NCBI GenBank assembly: GCA_036562265.1
Contig: DATCKS010000271.1
Span: 1 to 6,641 of the forward strand
Direction of reading: 5' to 3'
Source of the DNA: DASVDK01 sp036562265 [NCBI: Thermodesulfobacteriota bacterium]
GTDB lineage: Bacteria > DASVDK01
DNA length: 6,641 bases
Shown here piece by piece: positions 1-6,641 of the stretch (position 1 is the first letter of the stretch; the number at the start of each line of letters is the position of its first letter). The translations under genes were made by a program, and so were the position numbers. The notes below the pieces were generated by a model. It saw only the letters and a program-made list of their open reading frames with translations. It made no database searches and had not been told where the DNA came from.

Positions 1-669
1 GGACTCCTCATCACCGTGTTCATCACCCCGATCATCGGCGCCAGGGCGGTGATCCCCGTCCTGTCGGTGCTGATGATCGTCACGAACGTGAGCCGGATCT
101 GCTTCTTCTTCTCGAGCCTCGACGCCCGCGTCGTCGCGACGATCGCCGCCACGGCGGTGCCGGGCGCGATCGTCGGGGCGACGGCCTACGTGAACCTGGA
201 CCAGGACGCGATCCAGGCGCTGCTCGGGGCCGTCCTGGTGCTGTCCGTCCCGCTGCGGCGCTACGTCGCCGGCAAGCGGCTCGTCCCGGGTACCTGGAGC
301 CTGCTTGCCTTCGGTGCGGGCTTCGGGTTCCTGAGCAGCGTCACCGTCGGCGCCGGGATCCTCCTGATCCCGATGCTCCTCGGCGCCGGCCTGGCCGGGC
401 CCGCGCTCCTCGTGTCCGACGCCGCCATCGGCCTGATCGTGAACCTGACAAAGGTCGTCATGTTCGGCACCTACGAGGTCCTCACCTGGCCGCTCGTCCT
501 GATGGCGCTCGCGATGGGGCTCTGCACGGTGCCGGGGACCTGGGTCGCCTCCTGGATCGTGAAGCGGACCGACCTTCGGATCCACACCGTGTTCATGGAG
601 ATCCTGGTCGTCGCCGGGGGGCTGTCCATGATCCGGCGCGCGATCGCCTCCGCCTGGGGCGGCGAGTGA
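1..669 (+). CDS. TSUP (TauE/SafE) family membrane transporter, 5'-truncated by window edge
   Basis: Integral inner-membrane protein of the TSUP/TauE-SafE family, whose characterised members export sulfite, sulfoacetate or other small sulfur-containing or organic anions. The substrate here cannot be told from sequence. The frame is open to base 1 and 222 codons are visible. A GTG at 16 could be mistaken for a start, but the family has about 30 more N-terminal residues (the first glycine-rich helix), so the true start is upstream. The protein is almost entirely hydrophobic helices. The second half of the internal duplication starts near visible residue 101 with a glycine-rich helix (AFGAGFGFLSSVTVGAGILL), then a proline (LIPMLLGAG), then an Asn-containing helix (IGLIVNLTKVVMFG), the usual TSUP pattern. 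It ends in TGA at 667-669, and a palindrome starts at the stop. The metK promoter lies downstream, so it is probably transcribed separately from the methyl-cycle genes. Family assignment is fairly secure; function is open. Confidence 0.8.
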   Translation, partial: GLLITVFITPIIGARAVIPVLSVLMIVTNVSRICFFFSSLDARVVATIAATAVPGAIVGATAYVNLDQDAIQALLGAVLVLSVPLRRYVAGKRLVPGTWSLLAFGAGFGFLSSVTVGAGILLIPMLLGAGLAGPALLVSDAAIGLIVNLTKVVMFGTYEVLTWPLVLMALAMGLCTVPGTWVASWIVKRTDLRIHTVFMEILVVAGGLSMIRRAIASAWGGE

Positions 670-692
670 CCGGCCGGCCGGGGCCGGCCGGT
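669..692. terminator. GC palindrome on the TSUP stop codon, possible terminator without T tract
   Basis: Bases 669-678 (ACCGGCCGGC) are exactly complementary to 683-692, giving a 10-bp stem with a four-base CGGG loop that begins at the last base of the TGA stop. No T run follows directly. The next T run is TTTTT at 729-733, preceded only by a 4-bp GGCC/GGCC mini-hairpin (717-727). The position suggests it ends the transporter transcript or protects its 3' end, but a canonical intrinsic terminator is not shown. Confidence 0.45.
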
Positions 693-737
693 GCCGGCGG
701 CCCGGTTGCAAGCCCCGGCCCCAGGCCCTTTTTCGCG

Positions 738-766
738 TTGACAGCCCTTCCTCCGGGTGTTTCAAT
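738..766 (+). promoter_or_regulatory. Predicted sigma70-type promoter for metK-ahcY-metF
   Basis: A perfect -35 hexamer TTGACA (738-743) is followed after 17 bases by TTCAAT (761-766), which matches TATAAT at four of six positions including the important second-to-last A and final T. TG at 758-759 forms an extended -10 (TGT-TTCAAT). Transcription would start near 773, giving a leader of about 113 bases before the metK ATG. It stands out as an AT-richer patch in GC-rich surroundings and lies between the transporter stop and metK. No operator-like repeat overlaps it that I can see. Confidence 0.6.
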
Positions 767-794
767 CCGCGATTGGTCCATCCGTCCTCTGCCT

Positions 795-820
795 GCGGCC
801 GGTTTCGCGCCGGCCGTTTT
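795..820 (+). promoter_or_regulatory. Hairpin plus T tract in the metK leader, attenuator-like
   Basis: Bases 796-802 (CGGCCGG) pair perfectly with 810-816 (CCGGCCG) around a seven-base loop, and TTTT (817-820) follows at once, so the element looks like a short intrinsic terminator. It lies about 20 bases downstream of the predicted transcription start and 65 bases before the metK ATG, so it would act on the metK transcript itself. A 7-bp stem with only four Ts would be leaky. It may instead be a relic, or a terminator for read-through from the transporter. Termination here is inference; the pairing is visible. Confidence 0.4.
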
Positions 821-840
821 GCGTATGCCTCCCATTCACC

Positions 841-862
841 GGGCCCGCCCGGAGCGGGACCC
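841..862 (+). promoter_or_regulatory. Hairpin just upstream of the metK ribosome binding site
   Basis: GGGCCCGC (841-848) pairs with GCGGG-A-CCC (854-862) as eight base pairs with one bulged A (859) and a CCGGA loop. It ends five bases before the Shine-Dalgarno sequence. A competing smaller hairpin is possible (CCGGG 839-843 with CCCGG 848-852), so the region could switch between two folds. Any regulatory role is inferred from position only; such stems are common by chance at this GC content. Confidence 0.3.
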
Positions 863-866
863 ACAC

Positions 867-875
867 AGAAGGTGA
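867..875 (+). promoter_or_regulatory. metK ribosome binding site
   Basis: AGAAGGTGA matches the anti-Shine-Dalgarno partner well and lies ten bases before the ATG at 886. It settles the metK start: the frame is open upstream to a GTG at 757, but residues encoded before 886 do not resemble MetK, whereas the sequence from 886 begins [20 protein letters not shown] as the family does. Confidence 0.75.
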
Positions 876-885
876 CAGCACGCCG

Positions 886-2055
886 ATGGCCAAGGACACG
901 TATCTCTTCACCTCCGAGTCGGTCACGGAGGGCCACCCGGACAAGGTGGCCGACCAGATCTCGGACGCCATTCTCGACGGCATCCTCGCCCAGGATCCCC
1001 GGGCGCGCGTCGCCTGCGAGACGCTCGTGACGACGGGCATGGCGGTCATCGCGGGCGAGATCACGACGAGCGCGTACGTCCACATGCCGGACGTCGTCCG
1101 GCAGACGATCAAGGACATCGGCTACTGCGACTCGTCCATGGGCTTCGACTGGGAGACCTGCGCGGTCATCACCTCCATCGACAGACAGTCGCCCGACATC
1201 GCCCTGGGCGTCGACGACCGGCCCGATCACGAGCAGGGGGCGGGCGATCAGGGGCTCATGTTCGGCTTCGCCACGCGGGAGACCCCCGAGCTGATGCCGA
1301 TGCCCATCGCCTTCGCCCACCGGATCTGCCACCGCCTCGCCGAGGTCCGCAAGAAGGGGATCCTCGACTGGCTAAGGCCTGACGGCAAGAGCCAGGTCAC
1401 CGTCGAGTACGACCGCGCCACCGGTCGGCCGCTCCGGGTCGACACCGTGGTCGTGTCGGCGCAGCACCGGGCCGACGTCTCCTCGACGACCATCAAGGAG
1501 GGGATCATCGAGGAGGTCGTCAAGAAGGTCGTCCCGGGCGAGTGGCTCGACAAGCAGACCCGGTTCTTCATCAACCCCACCGGCCGCTTCGTCGTGGGCG
1601 GCCCGATGGGCGACTGCGGCCTCACGGGGCGCAAGATCGTCGTGGACACCTACGGGGGCATGGGGCGGCACGGCGGCGGCGCCTTCAGCGGCAAGGACCC
1701 GAGCAAGGTGGACCGCTCGGCGGCGTACATGGCGCGCTATGTCGCGAAGAACATCGTCGCGGCCGGGCTCGCCGACCAGGCCGAGATCCAGGTGGCCTAC
1801 GCCATCGGCGTGGCCGAGCCGGTTTCGGTCAGCGTCAACACCTTCGGCACCGGCAAGATCCCGGAGACCGAGCTTGCCGCCCTCGTCCGCGAACACTTCC
1901 CGCTCAGGCCGCGGCAGATCATCACCCACCTCGACCTGCTCCGTCCCATCTTCAAGAGCACCGCGGCGTACGGCCACTTCGGCCGCGACGAGGCGGCGTT
2001 CACCTGGGAGAAGACGGACAAGGCCGCGGAGCTCAGGAAGGCGGCCAAGCTCTGA
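886..2055 (+). CDS. metK: S-adenosylmethionine synthase (methionine adenosyltransferase)
   Basis: Cytoplasmic enzyme that makes S-adenosylmethionine from methionine and ATP, releasing phosphate and pyrophosphate. It is normally a homotetramer that needs Mg2+ and K+. The 389-residue product is close to the E. coli length (384). ATP-site residues are in GHPDK (16-20; His17 and Asp19 align with E. coli His14 and Asp16). Family signature 1 is [10 protein letters not shown] (118-127). The phosphate-binding signature 2, [16 protein letters not shown], is at 263-278. Three-domain MetK sequence continues without gaps to the C terminus, and all expected blocks are intact. It is the first gene of a likely operon with ahcY and metF, behind the promoter at 738-766 and a structured leader. 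I see no match to the SAM riboswitch classes I know. The ATG at 886 was chosen from the ribosome binding site and the conserved N terminus. Confidence 0.98.
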   Translation: MAKDTYLFTSESVTEGHPDKVADQISDAILDGILAQDPRARVACETLVTTGMAVIAGEITTSAYVHMPDVVRQTIKDIGYCDSSMGFDWETCAVITSIDRQSPDIALGVDDRPDHEQGAGDQGLMFGFATRETPELMPMPIAFAHRICHRLAEVRKKGILDWLRPDGKSQVTVEYDRATGRPLRVDTVVVSAQHRADVSSTTIKEGIIEEVVKKVVPGEWLDKQTRFFINPTGRFVVGGPMGDCGLTGRKIVVDTYGGMGRHGGGAFSGKDPSKVDRSAAYMARYVAKNIVAAGLADQAEIQVAYAIGVAEPVSVSVNTFGTGKIPETELAALVREHFPLRPRQIITHLDLLRPIFKSTAAYGHFGRDEAAFTWEKTDKAAELRKAAKL

Positions 2056-2080
2056 TCGGAGTCCGGGGGGGCCAGCGAGG

Positions 2081-2108
2081 CCGGGCGCCGGTCGCGGCGC
2101 GGCGCCGG
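2081..2108. repeat. Inverted repeat in the metK-ahcY gap, bulged GC stem
   Basis: CCGGGCGCC (2081-2089) pairs with GGCGCCGG (2101-2108) as eight base pairs with one bulged G, around an 11-base loop. It begins 25 bases after the metK stop and has no T tract. With the palindrome at 2147-2168 it makes the gap (2056-2218) highly structured. At this composition, chance pairing is likely, so any function is uncertain. Confidence 0.3.
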
Positions 2109-2146
2109 CCCTCCCGGCGCGCTCCCGCTTGCGCGGCGGCCGGGCC

Positions 2147-2168
2147 GCGGCGCGCGGCCGCGCGCCGC
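2147..2168. repeat. 22-base perfect palindrome in the metK-ahcY gap
   Basis: Bases 2147-2168 are perfectly self-complementary about the point between 2157 and 2158. As RNA they would form a 9-bp stem (GCGGCGCGC with GCGCGCCGC) closed by a GGCC tetraloop. The downstream sequence is CGAAGACC, so this is not a T-tract terminator. It lies 50 bases before the ahcY start. Possible roles are partial termination, RNA processing or stability between metK and ahcY, or a protein-binding site; none is demonstrated. The composition of the gap (almost only G and C from 2064 to 2170) makes some pairing inevitable, though 22 perfect bases is notable. Confidence 0.45.
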
Positions 2169-2200
2169 CGAAGACCCCGGCGGCGCGGTCGAAACCCTGA

Positions 2201-3480
<1,280 letters not shown>

Positions 3481-3481
<1 letters not shown>

Positions 3482-4374
3482 TGGCCCCGAAGAGAACGCT
3501 GCGCGCGGGGCTCGCCGCCGGCGAGTTCATCGTCACGACCGAGTTCGAGCCGCCCAAGGGGACCGACCTCGCGAAGTTCCGCGAGAAGGCGAGGCGGCTT
3601 GCCGGCGTGGTGCACGCCGCCAACGTCACCGACAACCAGTCGGCGCGCGTGAAGATGTCGCCCCTCGGGGGAGCGCTGGCGCTCCTCGAGGAGGGGATCG
3701 ATCCCATCCTGCAGCTCACCTGCCGCGACCGCAACCGGATGGCGCTCCAGTCCGACCTCCTCGCGGCCGCGGCGTTCGGCGTGCGCCAGGTGCTGGCGCT
3801 CTTCGGCGACCCGATCAGGATCGGCGATCACCCCGAGGCCAAGGAGGTCCACGACGTGGACACCAACGGCCTCATCGGGCTCGTCCGGGCGCTCGCGTCG
3901 GGCAAGGACGCCGCCGGCAACGATCTCGCCGGCTCGGCCGACCTCTGGCCGGGCGCCGCCGCCTCGCCGGACAACCCCGACCCCGCGAAGGTCGAGGCGC
4001 AGGTGCAGAGCTTCCTCAAGAAGCGCGAGGCGGGCGCCCGCTTCTTCCAGACGCAGGCGGTCTACGACACCGGCCGGGTCGCGGCCTTCATGGCCCGGCC
4101 CGAGGTGAAGGCCACCGGCGCGCCGGTGCTGGCCGGCATCATGGTCCTCAAGTCGGCGAAGATGGCGCGCTTCGTCAACGAGAAGATCCCGGGGATCTTC
4201 GTCCCCGACGCGGTGATCGCGGAACTCGAGAAGTCCTCGTCCCCCGTGGAGACCGGCATCGAGATCGCCGCCCGCCAGGTCCGGGAGCTGCGCGGCATCG
4301 TCCAGGGCGTCCACCTCTACACCATGGGGCTCGAGGAGCGGGTCCCCGACATCCTCCAGAAGGCCGGCATCTGA
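3481..4374 (+). CDS. metF: 5,10-methylenetetrahydrofolate reductase
   Basis: Flavoprotein that reduces 5,10-methylenetetrahydrofolate to 5-methyltetrahydrofolate, the methyl donor for remethylating homocysteine. The product has 297 residues, almost the E. coli MetF length (296), and is a single TIM-barrel domain. The folate-site Glu is Glu21 in TTEFEPPKG (E. coli Glu28). The barrel block QLTCRDRNRMALQSDLL covers 78-94. ALFGDP (106-111) carries Asp110, equivalent to E. coli Asp120. FFQTQAVYD (188-196) carries Gln192, equivalent to Gln183. The start is GTG at 3481: its first base is the last base of the ahcY TAG (TAGTG), and GA-rich bases at 3465-3475 supply a ribosome binding site, so translation is probably coupled to ahcY. 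The frame is open far upstream inside ahcY, but that part is a shadow. The TTEFEPPKGTD and TCRDRN wording resembles MetF of acetogens and related bacteria more than E. coli. No MetV-like partner or methionine synthase is present. The + strand operon appears to end here. Confidence 0.92.
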
Positions 4375-4376
4375 CC

Positions 4377-4402
4377 CGCGGGCGGGCCGCGGCCCGCCCG
4401 CG
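4377..4402. terminator. 26-base palindrome between convergent metF and lptG, probable two-way terminator
   Basis: Bases 4377-4402 are perfectly self-complementary. As RNA on either strand they give an 11-bp all-GC stem with a CGCG loop, starting two bases after the metF stop and lying 23 bases beyond the lptG stop. No T tract follows on either strand, so termination may be Rho-assisted or rely on the hairpin alone. Its place between two converging operons makes a shared terminator or 3'-end barrier the simplest reading. A short tandem GCCCGTCA repeat (4413-4428) overlaps the lptG stop and looks incidental. Confidence 0.6.
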
Positions 4403-4425
4403 CCGTTCCGTAGCCCGTCAGCCCG

Positions 4426-5508
4426 TCAGTGTCGAACGGCGGTGAAGAGGTACCCGCCGGCGAGGAAGAACGCGACGTTCGGGCCCCACGCGGCGACCGC
4501 CGGCGGCAGGACGCCCGAGCGGCCGAAGGCGAGCCCGATCGAGATGGCCACCCAGAAGGCGAAGCCGAGCGCCAGCGTGAGGACGACGCCGAGCGCGGTG
4601 CCGCCTTCGCGCCCCACACGGAGCGCGAGCGGAATCCCGAGGAGCGTCATGACGATGCCGGCCGCGGGAAGGGCGAGCTTCGAGTGGAGGTCGGTGCGGT
4701 ACCGGGCGACGTCGTAGCCCCGCGCCTCGAGCTGCTCGACGTTGCGCTTGAGTTCGGCGTACGACATGGCGTCGAGTTCGCGCTGGCCCCTGGCGATCTG
4801 GGAGGGGGTCTCGGGCAGCGGCATGCGCGCCTGCTCGTGCTGGACGGTCGTCACCTGGCCGTCCGGACCGAAGCTCCGCTCCACGACGTTCCGGAACTCC
4901 CAGTCGGGGCCGACGTACCGCGCCTCGGCCGCGTCGACCCGCCGTACGAGGTTGAAGGCGTCGTCGAAGGTGAAGACGGTCACGTCCACCAGGCGGTTCT
5001 CGCGCCGGTCGACCGAGCTGATGTAGTAGATGGAGCGGTCCGCCCGGTACCAGACGTTGCGCTGGCGCTCGGGGAGGCCCGACGGCGGGCGGTCGAGGTA
5101 GCGGCGCTCGATGGCGAGCGCGCGCGCCGACGCGGGCGGGACGACGAGTTCCGAGAGCGCGAGCGTCCCGAGCGACGCAATGGCGGCGAGCCCGAGGAGC
5201 GGGAGCACCACGACGCCGGGCGAGACGCCGCAGGCCCGCATGGCGACGATCTCGTTGTTCCGCGCCAGGACGAGCAGCGAGAGCTGCGAGGCGAGGAGGA
5301 GCGCGATCGGCATCACCTGGACGGCCGAAGCCGGCACCCGCGCGAGGAAGTACTCGGCCACGATCTTCGCCGGCACGTCCTTCTGCACGAACCGTCCCAC
5401 CCGGTCGAAGAAGTCGACGACGAAGTAGACGACGATGAAGCCGACGAGGGCCAGGAAGAGGTAGCGCAGGTACTCGCGCCCCACGTACCTGGCGAGGATG
5501 CCGGTCAC
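4426..5508 (-). CDS. lptG: LPS export system permease LptG
   Basis: Inner-membrane subunit of the LptB2FG ABC transporter, which extracts lipopolysaccharide from the inner membrane and passes it to the LptC/LptA bridge. The product has 360 residues, the same as E. coli LptG. Helices are visible at about 13-35, 60-83 and 98-124, then a soluble periplasmic jellyroll region (about 125-265), then helices at about 276-297, 303-329 and 334-357. Between helices 2 and 3, NNEIVAMRACGVS (84-96) is the coupling-helix motif that docks on LptB. The start is GTG at 5508-5506. It overlaps the lptF TGA (5507-5505) as GTGA, and the sequence before it has only weak ribosome-binding character, which suits translational coupling. 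The frame stays open upstream to 6432, but that stretch is antisense-frame shadow of lptF. LptG rather than a second LptF is inferred from gene order and length; LptC, LptA and LptB are not in the window. Confidence 0.93.
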   Translation of the reverse strand: MTGILARYVGREYLRYLFLALVGFIVVYFVVDFFDRVGRFVQKDVPAKIVAEYFLARVPASAVQVMPIALLLASQLSLLVLARNNEIVAMRACGVSPGVVVLPLLGLAAIASLGTLALSELVVPPASARALAIERRYLDRPPSGLPERQRNVWYRADRSIYYISSVDRRENRLVDVTVFTFDDAFNLVRRVDAAEARYVGPDWEFRNVVERSFGPDGQVTTVQHEQARMPLPETPSQIARGQRELDAMSYAELKRNVEQLEARGYDVARYRTDLHSKLALPAAGIVMTLLGIPLALRVGREGGTALGVVLTLALGFAFWVAISIGLAFGRSGVLPPAVAAWGPNVAFFLAGGYLFTAVRH

Positions 5509-6641
5509 GCCGGACCCCGCACCGCCCGGCCGAGGGCCTGCCGGACGCGAGCCGTCACGCTCTCGACGACCCCCTGGATCCCGTCGAACAGGGCGAGCCG
5601 CCCCTCGTTGGCCGCGCGGCGCAGCATCGCGATCCCGACCGCGCCGAGGATCACGTTGGGCAGCCACACGGCGACGATCGGCGGGATCGTCCCCCGCCCG
5701 CCCAGGGTCTCCCCGAAGGAGAGGAGCACGTAGTAGACGAGGAAGACGAGGATCGCCAGCGGGTAGCTCGTCCCCTTGCCGGAGCGCCTCGACTGCAGCC
5801 CCAGCGGCACGCCGAGGAGCGCGAAGACGAGGGAGGCGAACGGCATGGAGAACTTTTCGTAGTAGGCGACGAGCTTCTTGTTCCGCTCGAGGTCTCCCTC
5901 GGCGATCTGGCGAAGCTCCGCACGCATCTCGGCCAGCGTGAGGTCGGCGAACTTGAGCCCGCTGCGCTGGAAGGAGGCCAGCGCCTGGCCGACCTCGAGA
6001 CGAATCGCCATCCGCTTCGACGACGTCAGGTGGTACTTGGCCGGGTTGTCGCCCGCGATGTGGGTCGTGGCGTTCTCGAGTTCGAGGGTCACGACCTTCG
6101 CCTCGGGATCGGACACGATCCGCCCCTCGGCCGCGACGACGATCACCGGGTGCTCCTTCGACTCGCGGCTGTCGGCGATGAAGACGCCCTCTAGGCGGCT
6201 GCCGCTCACGTCGGCGCGGTCGACGTACAGCGTGAGGCCGTCGAAGTCGGTGTTGAAGACGCGCTCCTTGATGCCGGCCTGGGCGCGGCTGTTGGCGATC
6301 TCGAAGACGATCCGCCGGAACCCCTGCTTGCCCCACGGGACGGCGTAGATCGACAGGAGCGTGCTGGCCACGTACGCCAGGAGGGCCAGGGCCACGACCG
6401 GGGGCCAGATCTGGTAGAGGCTGATGCCGCACCCCTTCATCGCCGTGATCTCGCTGTCCCCCGAGAGGCGGCTGAAGGCCACGAGGATCGCCAGGAGCGT
6501 CGCCATCGGCACGGTGAGGCCGAGGAAGGAGGGGAGGATGTAGGCGACCAGCTCGGCCACCGTCGCCACCGGAACGCCCTTGTTGAGGATCATCTCCACG
6601 AGCTTGAGGATCTGCTGCATGAAGAGGATCAGGGTGAAGAC
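5505..6641 (-). CDS. lptF: LPS export system permease LptF, 5'-truncated by window edge
   Basis: Partner of LptG in the LptB2FG lipopolysaccharide extractor of the inner membrane. 378 residues are visible. The frame runs off the right edge (first visible residues VFTLILFMQQILKLVEMILNKG), and LptF proteins have about 15-20 residues before this, so the ATG at 6620 is internal and the true start is outside. The visible part shows the end of helix 1, helix 2 with the following coupling-helix motif SGDSEITAMKGCGIS, helix 3, a periplasmic jellyroll domain (VFNTDFDGLTLYVDRADVSG onward), and three C-terminal helices (SMPFASLVFALLGVPLGL; SYPLAILVFLVYYVLLSFG; PNVILGAVGIAML). The last 35 or so residues (ANEGRLALFDGIQGVVESV onward) form a soluble, partly basic tail. 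The full protein would be about 395 residues, somewhat longer than E. coli LptF (366). The TGA overlaps the lptG start by four bases, so the two are one operon whose promoter lies beyond the window. Confidence 0.93.
   Translation of the reverse strand, partial: VFTLILFMQQILKLVEMILNKGVPVATVAELVAYILPSFLGLTVPMATLLAILVAFSRLSGDSEITAMKGCGISLYQIWPPVVALALLAYVASTLLSIYAVPWGKQGFRRIVFEIANSRAQAGIKERVFNTDFDGLTLYVDRADVSGSRLEGVFIADSRESKEHPVIVVAAEGRIVSDPEAKVVTLELENATTHIAGDNPAKYHLTSSKRMAIRLEVGQALASFQRSGLKFADLTLAEMRAELRQIAEGDLERNKKLVAYYEKFSMPFASLVFALLGVPLGLQSRRSGKGTSYPLAILVFLVYYVLLSFGETLGGRGTIPPIVAVWLPNVILGAVGIAMLRRAANEGRLALFDGIQGVVESVTARVRQALGRAVRGPA

Noticed and set aside
757-885. N-terminal extension of MetK from GTG 757
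   Set aside because: It overlaps the predicted -10 and leader hairpins, does not resemble MetK, and a good ribosome binding site serves the ATG at 886.
4413-4428. Tandem GCCCGTCA repeat at the lptG stop
   Set aside because: Only two eight-base copies, one of which contains the lptG stop; too short to call a functional repeat.
4429-5733. + strand frame of 434 codons antisense to lptG and lptF
   Set aside because: Highly charged repetitive Arg/Glu/Asp/His composition, no family, and it spans the lptF-lptG junction of two well-recognised genes.

Overview
The window is dense, very GC-rich bacterial DNA (roughly two thirds or more G+C by eye; not computed) with six protein genes and no RNA genes, mobile elements or CRISPR. 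Codons strongly favour G or C at the third position, so long antisense open frames are common and are not genes. LptF and LptG show a diderm with an LPS-type outer membrane. The short Thermotoga/archaeal-type AhcY, the MetF type and the GC content would suit an uncultured soil or groundwater lineage such as Rokubacteria/Methylomirabilota or a deltaproteobacterial relative. That placement is inference from general appearance only.

Layout, left to right. Bases 1-669 (+) hold the 3' part of a TSUP/TauE-SafE-family membrane transporter. A GC palindrome sits on its stop codon. Next comes a 216-base gap with a good sigma70-type promoter (TTGACA, 17 bases, extended -10 TGT-TTCAAT) and a leader of about 113 bases with two hairpins. 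Then follow three + strand genes of the activated methyl cycle: metK (886-2055), ahcY (2219-3481) and metF (3481-4374). metK and ahcY are separated by 163 very GC-rich, highly structured bases. ahcY and metF share one base (TAGTG). A 26-base perfect palindrome lies between metF and the convergent genes. On the - strand, lptG (5508 to 4426) and lptF (from beyond the right edge to 5505) overlap by four bases (GTGA) and encode the two membrane subunits of the LptBFG lipopolysaccharide extractor.

How the genes work together. MetK makes S-adenosylmethionine. Methyltransferases turn it into S-adenosylhomocysteine, which AhcY splits to homocysteine and adenosine. MetF supplies 5-methyltetrahydrofolate for remethylating homocysteine. 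The methionine synthase that would close the cycle is not in the window. lptF/lptG form a separate envelope unit read towards the methyl-cycle operon.

Nothing here is a clearly new system. The points most worth checking are the structured metK leader, the structured metK-ahcY gap (a place where SAH riboswitches occur in other bacteria, though I see no match to that consensus), and the short-clade AhcY with Thr at the usual active-site Cys position.
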